64,000 nt of DNA from Phialocephala subalpina (GCA_900073065.1 FJOG01000039.1:353330-417329), one strand, 5' to 3'. Positions 31,412 to 43,583 are shown, counted from the first letter of the stretch. Translations and numbers: made by a program. Notes: generated from the sequence alone by a model not told the origin.

Positions 31412-32350
31412 CTAGACATCCTCTTCAACTGCATCAAGAAATTCCTCCCAGTACTCATCATCATCCGCCTCTTCCTCATCCTTATTCTGCGCGTATGACT
31501 TCGCCTGCAACTCAACCTGGACAACCTTCTTCGCACCATTAGGTCCCTGAAGCACAATCTGATTGCTTGCACCACCCTTTCCACCTGACGAAACCTTCAC
31601 ATCGACCTTCTCCCACTGAGCAGCCCAACCCCTCGTACCGGGATATTTCCCCGTCTCATGTATGACCGCTCCCGGGATATGCTTCGCCTCTTCTCCGCCT
31701 TCGTACCCAAATGTAGGTCGTACATGCTCGCTCACTGACGATCGACGGATCGCAGTGACGCCGGTCGGATCGAAAGGTGCTGGCAGACCAGGAGTGAAGG
31801 ACTGCTTGCTAGATAGGCTAGTCCATGTCGCATGTGTCATGAGGATGAGGCCTGTTAGCATCCAGATCTCGGGTTTTGGGTGGGGAGAAAGGGATTCGGC
31901 GGCCGTGAGGTGGGATGCGAGCCATTTCTTGGCTTTGTCGGATTTGAGAGTGATGTCATTGAAGAACTTCTTCGAGCTGGGAAAGTCAGTATTGATATTC
32001 CCATGGCAGGAAGGGAGCTAACTCTTTGATATCGATTTTGATACTCTTTGCTGCAGCTGCTACACGATATCTTTGACCATCCTCGTCATCAGAACCCTCT
32101 TCATCGTCCTCTCCTAATGTTAGGGCGAAATTCTCGAGGACGGTCGATTCAGCCCATTCTGGGGCAGCTTCCGCTATACTGCTATTTGTCAGCGAGAGCA
32201 ATTGTATGTAGAGTTTACTTACTCGGTGTATGCCTTCTCGACGTAAGGGTCGAAGGATTTCGGATGCGCATAATCGTGGACGAGGTTCCCCAGGTGGAAG
32301 TTCTTCGCATCGATGCCTTCGTTGTATGTAACGTGCGTAACCTTTGGCAT
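31412..32350 (-). CDS. Protein of unknown function, 3 exons
   Basis: Exons 32223-32350, 32023-32181 and 31412-31976 join in phases 2 and 2, giving 283 residues. The start is MPKVTHVTYNEGID, the first ATG of the frame. Introns are 41 and 46 nt, and removing them produces one continuous, evenly charged protein. Visible features: a N-terminal block NFHLGNLVHDYAHPKSFDPY, an acidic patch (LGEDDEEGSDDEDGQR), a helix-rich middle (KAKKWLASHLTAAE) with a single hydrophobic stretch WMLTGLILMTHATW that may be a buried helix, and an acidic C-terminus (EEEADDDEYWEEFLDAVEEDV). No signal peptide and no domain that I recognise. It is encoded about 540 bp after, and on the same strand as, an Hsp70-like gene; a functional link is only a possibility. 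Confidence 0.75.
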
Positions 32351-32887
32351 CTTGCGTTTGCCAATGTCTTCGAAGTATTGAATTGAGAGTAGGAATGTAT
32401 AGACCTATCTGTGACAATATTTTGATGTTCAAGATGGATGTTAATGGGAGTTGGAGCTCCAAGTATCAGGCGATGATTACCCCGCTACCCCGCATTTGGG
32501 TGAGTCCAATCAAAATGTCTCGCGAAGCGAGCCAACCTCGTCGCCGCAGCGATCTCATGCTGTATAAGAAAGTCTGCAGGAAATGATAGGTCGTGTTTGC
32601 CCAAGGTACGGATCAACTGCCGGCGTTCCCCTTTTCAACTAAAAGCATGTGACGTACCACTTCTCATAAAGTATCTTCGTCTCCTTACGGATTGGACTTG
32701 GGGAAATGCATATAGCTCTAGCCCCTTCGAGTATGAGGAGGCATTCACTATATCATACACAGATCCCTCCTTGGCAACGCTTCCTTCCCAGCTCTAAATC
32801 CTGCCCATGCAACACCAGAAATCACAATGTAAACTCCGTTCTGTGGCCCCCAACATCCAAAGCATACTCGAGACTTGCGACCGGGAG
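32351..32887. other. Intergenic, nothing seen
   Basis: Promoter region of the unknown protein gene and 3' side of the Hsp70-like gene. Only short unsupported open frames were seen. Confidence 0.45.
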
Positions 32888-35621
32888 CTACTTCGTTCCC
32901 GGTCTAAACGCAGCCGCAATACTCACTTGTCCTTCCGCTCTCGGTTGTCCCTCCTCTCCAATCGGCCACACTGCTTCAAACTTCAGATTTCTTCCCTCGA
33001 TAATAAGATTGAGTTGAAACTCCACTTTATAATGCTTCCTTGCCTTCGAACCCTTCTCTGGCTCAATGGGCTTGATCAACTTTTCCGTTTTCAAGAACGT
33101 CATATCAGCTATGATTTTGCCAGCAATGCGCGCATCTGCAAGGCCCCGTTAGCCGGATAATTGGATTTTTACGGGCATCATGGAAGTGCATTAGTGAGGA
33201 AGAAGCGGAGACTTGAGACTCACGTCCTTTATTCTTGGGATGACTCTTGCGATAATGAGATTCCGTGCTAGTGGGAGACACCCACAGAATCTCTACGCAT
33301 TCCAAACGCTTAGCCGATGCAACGAAAGTGTGGTACACCACAATTGATTTCACGAGACTATATGGGATTTTCTCGCCCTTCTCACAGGTTAGCAAACTGG
33401 TCATACCCAGGTCGAGGTCAAAGAGGCATACCTTGCATACCAACCACTCTATCGTATCGTGTATGTATGTCAGTCCATCTTTTTTGTCGGGTTTTGGACG
33501 CCTGACCTCGCTGTGAGCTGTGATGGTCTCGGGATTGTATTCCTCTGTGACTTGGAAACCATAGCTCAATTGCAAGAATCGTTTGGGGCCTTTGTCCTTG
33601 TCCCAGGCTCGAATAATGGCGCCCTGGACAATGGCTGTTTGCCTGTAATGTGCTCAGATGAGATCAACAGCTCTGTAGATGTTTACTTACGGGTCTCCGT
33701 CGGCAGGTAATATCAAGCTGATGAGGTAGCCATAACTGATGCTGAGTTCATCTAGTGTCTTCTGAAGCAGAGTTCGAAGAGCCTTTGAGGCCGAAAATCC
33801 TCCCACAAGAATGACTTTCTGAGATTGGAATTCAGCATGCAGAAAAAAGTGCTACTTTAACGATTTGTGCTGACCTGTACTTCAACATCAATGTTTCTTG
33901 CGCTCTGTACTGCAGGAAATCTCGGAATTAGTATTACTTCTTGAAGGCAGGTTTCAAGAGGAATGGGCTGAATGAGGAGGAAGTATGTTTCGAGAGATGA
34001 GCTATGTCTCACGCATCCCGAAAGAATCCAAATAGAGAAGAATTAACTCGAAGAATACCCACGCTGATTCTTCATCAGGTCTCTAATGGCGTCGAGTGAT
34101 GGGGAGAATATATCTCTAAAATCAGCCCTACGAGTTTTTAGACCCAGCAAAACAGTGTCCACTCTCGCGAGATGCATACCTATTCAGCATGATGGTGTTT
34201 GTGGAGAGTCTCTTTCTCTCATTTGGTTTGAGGCCTCGGATTCTGATGTGTTGGTCCACCCTCCTTCCATAATCGTATATGTCGGTCACTCTCTTGGTCC
34301 TATGCTCGAATTCTCTCACTTCTTCATCTAGAATACCGTCTAGAGTATAGCCATCCTTTTCGATATGTTTGACCTCTCCTCGTAGGCGCTTCCTGAGATG
34401 CTCACGAAAGGCATCATTGACGAAGCTTGATCCACCAAGGCAGCCTGCGGTAATGGGGTTGGTTATCAGTTTCAAGTACTAGCATGTACAGAGACCCACT
34501 TACCACCGGCTGGAACAATCTCATCCGACAAGCGGAGCGGAAAACGTTCTGTCACTCGATATATTGTAGCATCTACCGTGCCCCCGCCAGCATCTAGCAA
34601 CAAGAATGCCTCTCCAGCCTTTGCAGATTCCTTATCAGCAGCTGCGAGGGAAAAGTCTTTGGGTGAAGTTACTCACGTTAAGCTCGTCTACTTGCTCGGC
34701 GAGGACATACGCCGCTGCAGCCTCCGGCTCGGATACGAGGAAGAACTCATTCATTGACCCAAAGCCAGTCTCTTTGACCGCAGTGCTCACCGCATTCTGC
34801 ATCTCGATACAAGCATCTGTGTCCCAAATGGCAGGTACACACAAGACGTGCTCAAACACAGAATCGCCTGAAATCCCCTGTTTCTCGAGTTGTTCTTTGG
34901 TGTGTCGGAATAGATGCACTAAGTAATGGGCAATTACGTCCTCGTTTCGGTTGATCATCTTCTTTCCCCTGTTCTTTGACTGTTTTAGCTTCCTCAGGAT
35001 TGGCTCGAGGTCGTCGCGGATTTGTTGAGTTCGCTCGTTCTTGTCGAGCAAGAGCTTAGATCGGGCGATGCGCTTGAAATTTCTTCGCTCCGTCTCAGAA
35101 CACCGGTTCATCATGGCTTGTATCTCGTATCCCCAATACAGTGCCGGGTATTCCTCGTCGAGTTCCATGTCGTCATCGTCATCGCCACGCTCTGTTGGAG
35201 TTGAATCATCTTCCGAATCGTGATCGTCGTAGATATCCTCCATTACTTCGTCTTTAGGCTCTTCTGCTGGTGCTGGTGCATAGCTGGAGTCATCATCTTG
35301 ATCCTCGACAATGTAGCAGCTTTCAGTAGGCACTTGGGGATTGGGATGCCCATTGAGAGCTATTGGATCCTCGTTGTAGTTCGTGATCATCCTTGATTTT
35401 GAAGGTCGGCCATCCGTGCGACGAATATACGCCACAGCAGAAAAGGTTGTCCCAAAGTCTGTTGCAATAATGTAGCGTGGCTCGGTGGCAGGTATATCTT
35501 CGGAATCCACTTGCATCTCTTCATCCCCAGGAGAGCGAGTATGGTATTCCGACATTTCTCGCACAGTGGCAGTTGATGTTGAGTCTAATGACATCCCACG
35601 ATAGTTTATGTTGCTAAACAT
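32888..35621 (-). CDS. Hsp70-like ATPase (divergent fungal family), 9 exons
   Basis: Modelled exons: 34677-35621, 34504-34618, 34180-34444, 34063-34127, 33875-33909, 33691-33818, 33432-33642, 33224-33380, 32888-33135, 722 residues, all phases consistent. The actin-like nucleotide-binding fold is clear. Phosphate-1 loop: IIATDFGTTFSAVAYI, residues about 51-66. Then FLVSEPEAAAAYVL, phosphate-2 loop LLLDAGGGTVDATIY, and adenosine loop VILVGGFSASKALRTLL. It lacks the canonical Hsp70 substrate-binding domain with its EEVD-type end; instead a divergent C-terminal part of about 220 residues is present. A long acidic insert (residues about 130-165, runs of Asp) splits subdomain IB. Such proteins are expanded in mushrooms and moulds with mostly unknown clients. 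The 51-nt intron 33381-33431 has no stop and could be retained, but it carries a perfect GCTAAC branch. The 150-nt intron ending at 33910 is the least certain. Confidence 0.85.
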
Positions 35622-36087
35622 GATTGAAAGCTTGCCTTTCCTCAGGTGTGAAGTCCACACGCATCTCCGTGGCAGAGGACTTTAAGTGTCTTAGACTGCG
35701 CAGTATTCTGGAAGACCATTCGGCTCAAAGAGTTGGAAGGCAGCAGTGGCTCGGGGGTCTACGCCACGTTCGTCTCAGGAAGAGCCAACACCCCTGACTG
35801 TAGAAAATGGTGAGCAAAATAGGCAGTTCGTAGGCAGGTTTTCGGTTGGCAAACAGCATCCGGATCATCTTATTGGGACAGAATTCCCGACTGGAGGGTA
35901 CTGCATTTGCGCCATTGGCGGCCCCGCCTTCGATGACCCGCGGATGTTGGTGATGAACTTGCATCTACCCCTGTCGGCCGTGATAACCGCCAGCCTTCCC
36001 AGTAACCTTCGTGTTTGACCGTCAAAACCAGGCTGTTATGAACCATCGTCGCAATTAGAAGATACACCGAAACATCATTGTGTCGCA
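35622..36087. promoter_or_regulatory. Divergent promoter region, Hsp70-like and PHD genes
   Basis: 466 bp between two head-to-head start codons. No heat-shock element array or TATA box stood out. The assignment as a shared promoter rests on geometry. Confidence 0.4.
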
Positions 36088-38431
36088 ATGGCCAAGAAGA
36101 AATCAAACAGAACATCGGGGCAGAAGCCGCAGAAGCCGCAGAAATGGCTGGAGAGCGAAAGCATCACTCTCCTTGCTTGGTTAGATTTTACTTTGCGACA
36201 CCCAGAAATCAACTTCCGCAGCACCGTGACCGGACACCTGGGCGACAAATTCACATATGAGAAAGTCGAAAGAAAGTTGAGACTCCTTTGGGATAGGAAA
36301 GGCCCCGACGGGCCTCGAACAACGAAAGCGAAAGAACTAGAACACATTTATGCTCATGGCTCTGGATCATTCGACTGTTTGAGCCTCGACTGGAAACAGA
36401 GGATCGCGGATGAAATAGATCAATTGGAAAGCGAATTTCGCACAACACGACTAGTAGCGACATTGACCCCTAGTCGCCGATTGAGAAGTGCGTCAAATTT
36501 TGATACAAAAACAGCAGATGCAAGCGCGAGTCCTAGCACTGTCTATAATGGTTACGAGGAACAATCCCGAGAGAAGAAACCCATATTCGAATTCGCTTCC
36601 AGATCAACCCCAAAGACGAAGAAAGCGACGCTTCGCGTTAGAGAGACTTTTTCCACACCTCTGAAAAACAGCAGAAAGAGGAAAAGAACAGATGCAACGG
36701 AAGAGGATCAAAACGAGATCACTGATGGTCCGCCAAGCCCCCGAATCAAACCATTACAAACAGATATCACGGCTGCTTCGAAGAGTCAGCGGACATCGCA
36801 ATCGAGACGACCATCTTGTGCAAGCGATTTCAGTTCCTTGACATCGATACAAGACAGCGAAGAAAGTGTAAAGGACTTTCAAATCAGCGCTCGGTTGACA
36901 AGGAGTCAAAGTCGGACTGATACCAAAGTCGAGCAACATCACCCCTCACCAAATCCATTCCATACACAGCAGGACGGGCGCGATGAAACTATACGATGTG
37001 TTTGCGGCAAAATGGAGGAGCCAGAAGGGGGGGACAAGGGATGGATAGAATGCGATGAGTGTAAGGTATGGCAGCATGCTAGCTGCGTGAAATACTTCTG
37101 CGAAAGATGCGACACTATCTCAACTCGAAACCAAGCAGACGCCAACACGCAGACCGTTGCAACTCCAATACATCCAATACATGACGCGTACCGCGATGAG
37201 AGGTTGGTGGGAGCGATGGGAGAGATCGAAATTCTGAGGAACAGGCTTCTTGAAAAAGACGACAAAGCGCAAGCCCAAAAGAACGAGCTAGAACGTCTGA
37301 GACGCAAAGTTTCTGCAATGGTCGTTGCTCAAACCGCCAGAGACAACGAGTCCAACTCGGCGCTGGAGGAGCGGATAACAATGTTACTTCAGGAAAAAGA
37401 CGAACTGCAACGAGCGCTCCATGCTCGGGACAAGCTTGTGGCTTTGACTAACCTCAGCAAAAGCTCTCAAGATTCTTGTCATTATGACCTTCCAAAGGGT
37501 CTTGATGAGGTATACTACCACAGGAACTGTTTTCTGGGGACTATGGATGAGCAGAAGATGTTTCCTGCTTTACCACTAGACCAGTACCCAGATCTGCGAG
37601 ATTTGGTGAACAGCACTGTTGGGGCATCTCCAAGTCCCGACACGGTAACCCAGGTCAAGTTGAGAAGCAACTTGTTTCACGCATCCTCCCAGGCCATTCT
37701 TAAAGCATTGATAACCTCGGCACTGCGAGAATGGGTCTTCCACGAAGTATTCCCTTGTTTCGATGGCGATGAGTCGCATACCCTGCGAGGATACCGAGAG
37801 CATATATCGGAACTAGGTAATGCAGGAGATATTTCCAAAATGGTACATGAGGCTAATTCGATCGCCAGGTGGCCCAACAGTTCTGAGGAACCTGGATCTG
37901 GCCACAATCACTGCTCTGGTCCGAGAGGGAAACTTTCAGAACAACACCATCCCCCTCGAAGCAACGCGATTGGCAAATCGGTTGTCTGTTGCACTTGCAC
38001 CATTATTCGAGGAGATTCCCATTGTTCCGGTTCAATTGGCTTGGGATGGTTTTGCGACATGGCAGAGTAGTCCCGTGGATGTGAAGAACCGTCGAGACCA
38101 TCTCACTGATATGTTTGCCTGCGCATTAAAAGCCAAAGCCGAGTCTTGCTTGAATATCGAATGGTATGAGATGCCCATCTATCCTCCCGGCACGAAGTTC
38201 GACCCGAAGACGATGGAAGTGCAGACCGTGGAGGGAATGATCGATACTGTTCGGGACCACAAGAATCGGGAGGTCGACATCTGCGTCCAGGCTGCCTTGT
38301 TCGCGCATCCGCGGGAGGACCTTTCGGATGGAGACGATACATCAGCCTGCCTCATGTCAGCCAGGAACTTCAAGACACAGCAGAAACGGGTATTTGAACC
38401 TCTAATGAAAGCGGTAGTCATTCTCTTGTGA
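36088..38431 (+). CDS. PHD-finger coiled-coil protein
   Basis: Exons 36088-37816 and 37869-38431, phase 1, 52-nt intron (GTAATG donor, GGCTAAT branch), 763 residues. The N-terminus is basic (M-A-K-K-K-S). Residues about 20-70 (WLESESITLLAWLDF ... KVERKLRLLWDRKGP) look like a Myb/SANT-like or Clr-type helical module, not proven. A Ser/Thr-rich, Lys/Arg-rich disordered region follows. Residues 304-341 fit a compact C4HC3 PHD finger: C304-x-C306, C322-x2-C325 in GWIECDEC, H330 and C333 in KVWQHASC, then C338-x2-C341. PHD fingers of this type read histone H3 tails. A coiled coil (about 375-450: ILRNRLLEKDDKAQ, LEERITMLLQEKDELQ) precedes a helical C-terminal domain with no name I know. Without the intron the C-terminal 190 residues are out of frame, and splicing restores them. 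Likely nuclear, chromatin-associated. Confidence 0.8.
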
Positions 38432-39518
38432 AAGTTTCCAAGGGCCTGATGGGGAGAGACTGATTCACCTACGCAGGGCGATGTGCTATCCGCGGTGGTA
38501 ACATGGACGTTACTGATGTGGGAACAGGAGCAGGTGGAGAATGACACCGGACTGGTGCTGGAAGGAAGTTGAACCCAATGTTTTGGTTATCGAGCTGCAC
38601 AAAATAAGCTTGAAAGTATGCATACATAAGGTTTTATGCAAGCCAATTCCCTAGTGTTGCCTTTAGCGCAATGTACCCACGTGCCCCTTTTCGACTTCAC
38701 TTCTTTCCTTCCAAACTCTGTTATTCTTTCCTCAAATACAATTTATAAACACCCTCCACCAAGAACGTCTCGTAGCGGGTACCGAGCAGTGATTTCCCTC
38801 GCAAAAGCTAACCTCGGTTAAATGAATACATGAGATGGAGAATTAGTGAGAGCGGACAAAACGAGTAATGTATAATTTGATAATGTCTTGCTGACGTCTG
38901 AGGGTGTCTCTGGGCTGACTTTGCCCCGCATTTCCTCGCATTGTGAGCTCTAGTGGGCGAAGATACAGTCCTTTAGTGCACAGTTCTCGGTTTATGAAGT
39001 TGTGGTGCCAGGCTGAGCTTCAGCCTGGGACAAAGTATGAGTACTAGGCTGAGCTTTCACGAGGTTACGCCACAGTCAGGTACCAGTTTACTGCCATTTT
39101 GTCCTTTGTTGGATTCGTACTTACTGCTTTTATCGGAACTTAGAATTTTGATCCTCGTCAGTTTCGCCATTATTCACGAATCTGAAGTTCCTTGGATCGG
39201 ATATTGACAACTACCCCGCACCTCAAAACGCTCCTCAAGAACATTGTTTCGGAGAAATTAATCATTATTCATTACCTCAACTCACAGATATTGAGAAGAG
39301 CAGCAGTCTAACATACAAGCATGACAAGATGCCCACAATACGAATTCGCTAACTATATCATGGTGGACATTCCAAGTCCACGAGCCATTCCGGAAACGCC
39401 ACGCTTTGGTCCCAAACATGCATCAATCCTATCACTATCACTTTCGCTGCATAAACCCTCGCTTTGTTTGCAACTTTGCACATTCGCTTCTTCCAAAGTC
39501 AAAATCAGAAAGTCGATG
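38432..39518. other. Convergent intergenic region, nothing seen
   Basis: About 1.1 kb between the stops of the PHD gene and the bHLH gene. It likely holds both 3' UTRs. The frames open here are short and without motifs. Confidence 0.5.
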
Positions 39519-40748
39519 TCAAGGCATGCACACCCCACCTCCCTCGACCCATACCCTTTTCAGCTCCTCTACTCTCCCCCTAAGTTCCAGATTCTCCTCT
39601 TCCAACTCACGACTTTCTCTTTCCAGTCTCCGAATATACTTCTTGGCAAGAACCAACACCTCTGCTTTGCTCACTTTCCTCGCTGCGTCTCCTTCTGGAC
39701 CATCTCCTCTCCCAGCATCATCATTAATGTGTTCGTACCCCGGTCCTCCTGGGTATCCCGGTGGCAAAGACGGAGGTGCTCCATCCTCTCTAGGAAGAAT
39801 AGAGAGCAGCATCTCGAATTGCGAGTTCAGCCGATTCCGGTACTGTTTCTCGACTTGGTTGTGATTGCTCCTCGTTTTCGTTCCTCCCTCCCTTCCCGAC
39901 TCTACAGTTGAGAACCTCCCAGCTCCAGTAGAGGAGGAAGTCTCAGGTCGGTACGTGCTAGAAGATGTGGAGCGGAGACGAGCTGTGGGTTGGTCCGCGG
40001 ATTTTCTCCGTTTGTGGCTTCGATTTCCAGTGGAGTTCGAGGTGCTGATTGAGGAGCCTCGACTGCGGGGTTGACCCCAGGCTGGTAGTCTAGGTCTGGT
40101 CTCTGGTTGAAATTGGGGTTGAACTGCCATCACGAGACCTGGAGATGGAAAAGGGGAGGTCCTTAGGTCTGGTCTAGGCGTCGGGTCCTCGTTCTCGCCG
40201 TAGTCGAAATGTGTCGATTCATCAATGGAACTTAAGCTCGCATACGAATTGTCATTCGTTTGTGCAACGCTGTATGAATTTTGATACGCCGTTGGAGCAG
40301 CGCCGAGGAATGGGTTCCGCGCGGCGAAGGTTCCGCTGTTGATGGAATTCTGAACTGTTGCAAATGATTGCTCAAACGGATCCCACGTAAGGTCTTGATA
40401 GATCTCATCACTCCCGGTAGCCGAGCTAGGGAGTGATTCTAGGTCCGTGAAAGGACTATCGTTTGGTGTCCATGTCGTTGGTGGTGAGATCCAATCGGAT
40501 GGTTCTTTGAATTCAGGGGTCAAGCTGAGGTTGCTGAGAAGTGGCGACGGGTATGGGTATTGTTGGACCCTGGTGGCTGGCCCGTTCTGTAAGACTTGTT
40601 AATCTCGAATGACTACCTCGTTAGAAATGACAACGAAGGTGGAATGAATCAAATGAAGGGAGGACGGGAAGAAAAGGCTGGTTCTTTCCTGCTCTTTCTT
40701 CTTCAATGACTCGGTGTATTGAAGACTTACATTCTCGTTGAAGGACAT
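39519..40748 (-). CDS. SREBP-type bHLH transcription factor without membrane anchor
   Basis: Exons 40731-40748 (six codons, M-S-F-N-E-N) and 39519-40586, phase 0, 144-nt intron, 361 residues. The N-terminal two thirds are Ser/Thr/Pro-rich with several acidic stretches, as in activation domains. A basic patch (HKRRKSAD) may be a nuclear localisation signal. The bHLH lies at about residues 240-345: basic region HNQVEKQYRNRLNSQFEMLL, a long loop rich in Gly/Pro/Asp, then helix 2 RKVSKAEVLVLAKKYIRRLE running into a leucine-zipper-like helix. The Tyr in E-K-Q-Y-R is the hallmark of SREBP-type basic regions, which can bind both E-boxes and sterol regulatory elements. No transmembrane segments follow, so it resembles the soluble fungal class (SrbB-like) and not the membrane-bound SREBPs. 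It could regulate sterol, hypoxia or carbon metabolism, but that is inference. Confidence 0.85.
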
Positions 40749-41594
40749 TGCCTTGTTTCAATGGTATGGTTCTTCGAAATGACCGATGTTGAAATCATTC
40801 AAGTCTCGCAACTTGGATTTTTTGTTTCGATTTTGAAGACGGGATTTACTATCTGCAGATACGGCGCGAAGATATAAGGTTTCCAGAGCGCGATCACCTG
40901 TATGCACATGTCCGAATATCTACATCTCTGTGACGGGTAAGCAGGAGAGAAAATCCGGGGAAGAACCCTTAATCACGGAAGGACATACCAGAATCAGCAG
41001 ATTTTACAAAATAGTAATCAGCTGTTGCTAAATTCTTTTCCCAATGTGGCTGTGTGGAGATATAGGAGGGACAGCCACACCTTGGCGGTGCAGCTTGCCC
41101 CTCAACATACCGAATGAAAGCAGGGAATTTCGAGAACAAGGAGAAAAGCAAAGTTGCCAAGCCACACATGGAGTTATACCGACACATGACACGGCATTCG
41201 ATAGCAAAAGCTGGTGAAGATCTAGACTCGGCGATCCGAACTCTCGGTCGTTAATCATGCAAGTATCCTGCACAAAAGAATGCAAAGAAGCTCCTCGAAT
41301 ATCTTCGCTTCCCTTTAGACGGCGATATGCGAAGCCTCCCCAGGAGCGATCTCACCCGAGGAGGATTCCCCGGACTAAGGATGCCCCGGGAGGTATTAAC
41401 ATAGCATTCCGGGCCAACAGATCGAGATATGTTGCATGACGGATCTGTTTCCGCTTTCCCGGGTAATGTTGGAACATACGATTTCTAGCGGGAGAGCCCG
41501 TAAACACGCAACTTTCAGCCATTGTGTCGAGTGAATGTGTTTATGGTGGCTTTGTAGGTTGAATTCGGCTTCTCTCGGCTAGCGAGTGAACAGA

Positions 41595-41632
41595 CGGAAG
41601 CCCCTTTTCGAGGTTTCGAGGTGAGTCACGTG
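41595..41632. promoter_or_regulatory. E-box element, copy 1
   Basis: GAAGCCCCTTTTCGA, then GTTTCGAGGTGAGTCACGTG ending in the palindromic E-box CACGTG at 41627-41632. It lies about 880 bp upstream of the bHLH gene start. It shares the order GAAGCCCC-TTTCGA-GAGTCACGTG with copy 2. Confidence 0.45.
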
Positions 41633-42607
41633 TATTTTTCTATTCCGTCAACATGATTTATCCGTCTATCTGAAAGGGAATAGAGAGCTGTTCAAGTAGA
41701 TTGGGAGGGCCTGGTGGCTCTGGATTAGGGTGTGATAAGAGACATAAGTCGGCAACGAATCATAGCTTCTGTTTCCGGAAATTCAAGGGATTGGGGGCTC
41801 AGACTCAGAATCGAATTGTCCAGTAGCTGAGTAAGAAAACTCGAAGCACATCTTCAAGGGGTTCGAGGGGTGTCGATGGTTTTCATGATGCCAATTATTG
41901 ATATCTAGGCTATCAACTGTTCAAATCAAGTGATTCATAGGAGCCAAGAGAGGTGAACGCAATTTACAGGTCTATCACTATGCTGCGAATCATCTTATCT
42001 ATCTTCAAGTCACGAGCAGTCAAGTACCTAAAGCTGAATATCAATTGTTCCTAAGGATCATGACCTCGTCAACTTCTTTTCAGATGCACTTACAGAGACC
42101 ACTTACAGCTCAACATTTCCACTCTAGATCGCCTCGATCGCCTCAACCGACACCAACAATGTGCAACATGGCTTTAACCCGTTATCTGACTTGCTGGCAT
42201 AGGTCCTTCTTGATGGAACCCCGTGAAACATAGTCAGCTATGCTAGCATTATGGAATCCGCCTGTTACTCCGAATTAGAATAAACCCCTTGGGGAGGAGA
42301 CTACACTTTCAATACCAATGTGAAGGATGCCTATGAGAGTACGGCTAGGCAGTTTCCTTGCAGTGAATACTCCTACTGTTACACTGGATTGAGAGAAATA
42401 TAGGAGGAGAATAACGACTGTTATCTAGAGAGAGGTCCTTGCTGGAGGGAAAGCCCGATGAACAGGAAGCAGCTTTATCAGTGAGAGGCGTACAGAAAGC
42501 AATCTTCGGAAGTGGGAGGTATTCATTAATTTGAATCACTCTCATATGTTTTTTGTGCTCTTGTAATGTAACATGTGTCTTTCTTCGTCAACTCATCCTC
42601 CCGTTCG

Positions 42608-42637
42608 CAGAAGCCCCCTTTCGAAGCGAGTCACGTG
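42608..42637. promoter_or_regulatory. E-box element, copy 2
   Basis: CAGAAGCCCCCTTTCGAAG, then CGAGTCACGTG with CACGTG at 42632-42637. It is about 1 kb upstream of copy 1, and about 1.9 kb upstream of the bHLH start. The same flanking GAAGCCCC and TTTCGA blocks make chance less likely than for a lone CACGTG, which occurs several times elsewhere in the window. Confidence 0.45.
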
Positions 42638-42845
42638 AAGAGTCTTCTCTCATCAATGCTATCGTCAAGTCGCTGAGACGAAAGAGGTTTTGCCGATATT
42701 ATGATTGTGAGTCATAGTGCCAATGAAAACTAAGATAGAGCTGTGAATGCTCTTCCACATAGTGCAAAGGCCTCGATTTTACGTACGTCGACTGCTGCTC
42801 GCAAACTGGAAAAAAGCCCATGCTAAACTACGAAGTCCACATTTG

Positions 42846-43190
42846 CTACCCTGTATCTCTATTCGTAACACCAGTTCCAAGTCCAGATACGTATAGACGC
42901 ATCCTCGCTGTTGTTCCAGCCCATAGCTTTAATATCTTCCACCACCCTACAGCGCCGAGCACCAAATGAGTAGGGTCTTGACGTACCTTTCCATTCGGAT
43001 GTGCTCTACAATCGTGCATTGTATCTTGCCAAGTGACTCTCTTAGAAACATCTTTCGTTCGACAAACTGGAGCTTTGGACCCAAGCTTCTTTCTGCTGCT
43101 ATTGAACCAGTTGATGTGCTTCTTACATGACACCTCATTACGCCACACTACTTTACAGTCGTCACACGTTGTAACACTGGTAGTACACAT
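42846..43190 (-). CDS. Small cysteine-containing protein, unknown function
   Basis: An ATG-started frame of 114 codons. The first half is compositionally protein-like: MCTTSVTTCDDCKVVW, then SCKKHINWFNSSRKK, PVCRTKDVSKRVTW and DTMHDC, with seven cysteines in about 62 residues including C-x6-C-x2-C. The second half is less convincing, and an intron or shorter end is possible. No signal peptide, so the cysteines might bind metal and not form secreted disulfides. I do not recognise the family. Confidence 0.35.
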   Translation of the reverse strand: MCTTSVTTCDDCKVVWRNEVSCKKHINWFNSSRKKLGSKAPVCRTKDVSKRVTWQDTMHDCRAHPNGKVRQDPTHLVLGAVGWWKILKLWAGTTARMRLYVSGLGTGVTNRDTG

Positions 43191-43583
43191 GTTTAAGGGA
43201 TATGGTTGGTAGGTTTAATTATGGTTGGATGATGGTTTCGTGGTTGGGCTGTTGGAGTTCGGTTCGTGGAGTAAAGCAAGTTCAGGTAATGAGGGAGGGA
43301 GGTTTTATGGGTGCGAGAGTAGTGACGACTAAGCCGTGAATCCGCTCGTCCTCTATGACTACCGTGAATCTTGTCTTGCAACTGACTGGGTAAGCGCCAG
43401 GTGCAAGATTCAAGGCCAAGTTCGAGTCGTCTCACAAACGCTTGAACATGACTTCAACTTAGACTCGGTAAACCTTGAGCTCATCCAATCTACTTTTGAC
43501 ATGTACGTAGGTCTCAGTAGTTCAAACCAAGGAAGAAGTAGGAGAGGACCCCGCTATTGATTCAAAAAGTTTGCTAGCTGGGT
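43191..43583. other. Intergenic, nothing seen
   Basis: About 390 bp between the small cysteine-containing ORF and the stop of the HET pseudogene. No structure was recognised. Confidence 0.4.

Larger units (their letters stand above)
40749..42845. other. Long upstream region of the bHLH gene
   Basis: About 2.1 kb without a supported gene. It contains two copies of an E-box element (listed separately). Short frames at 41028-41285 and 41257-41439 overlap on opposite strands with no motif. Regulatory genes in moulds often have long upstream regions. Confidence 0.5.

Noticed and set aside
15260..32462. Secondary metabolite gene cluster around the MFS exporter
   Set aside because: No polyketide synthase, NRPS, terpene synthase, P450 or pathway regulator is encoded nearby.
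37900..38070. Frameshift or alternative C-terminus in the PHD-finger gene
   Set aside because: A 52-nt intron at 37817-37868 with good signals joins the two frames in phase.
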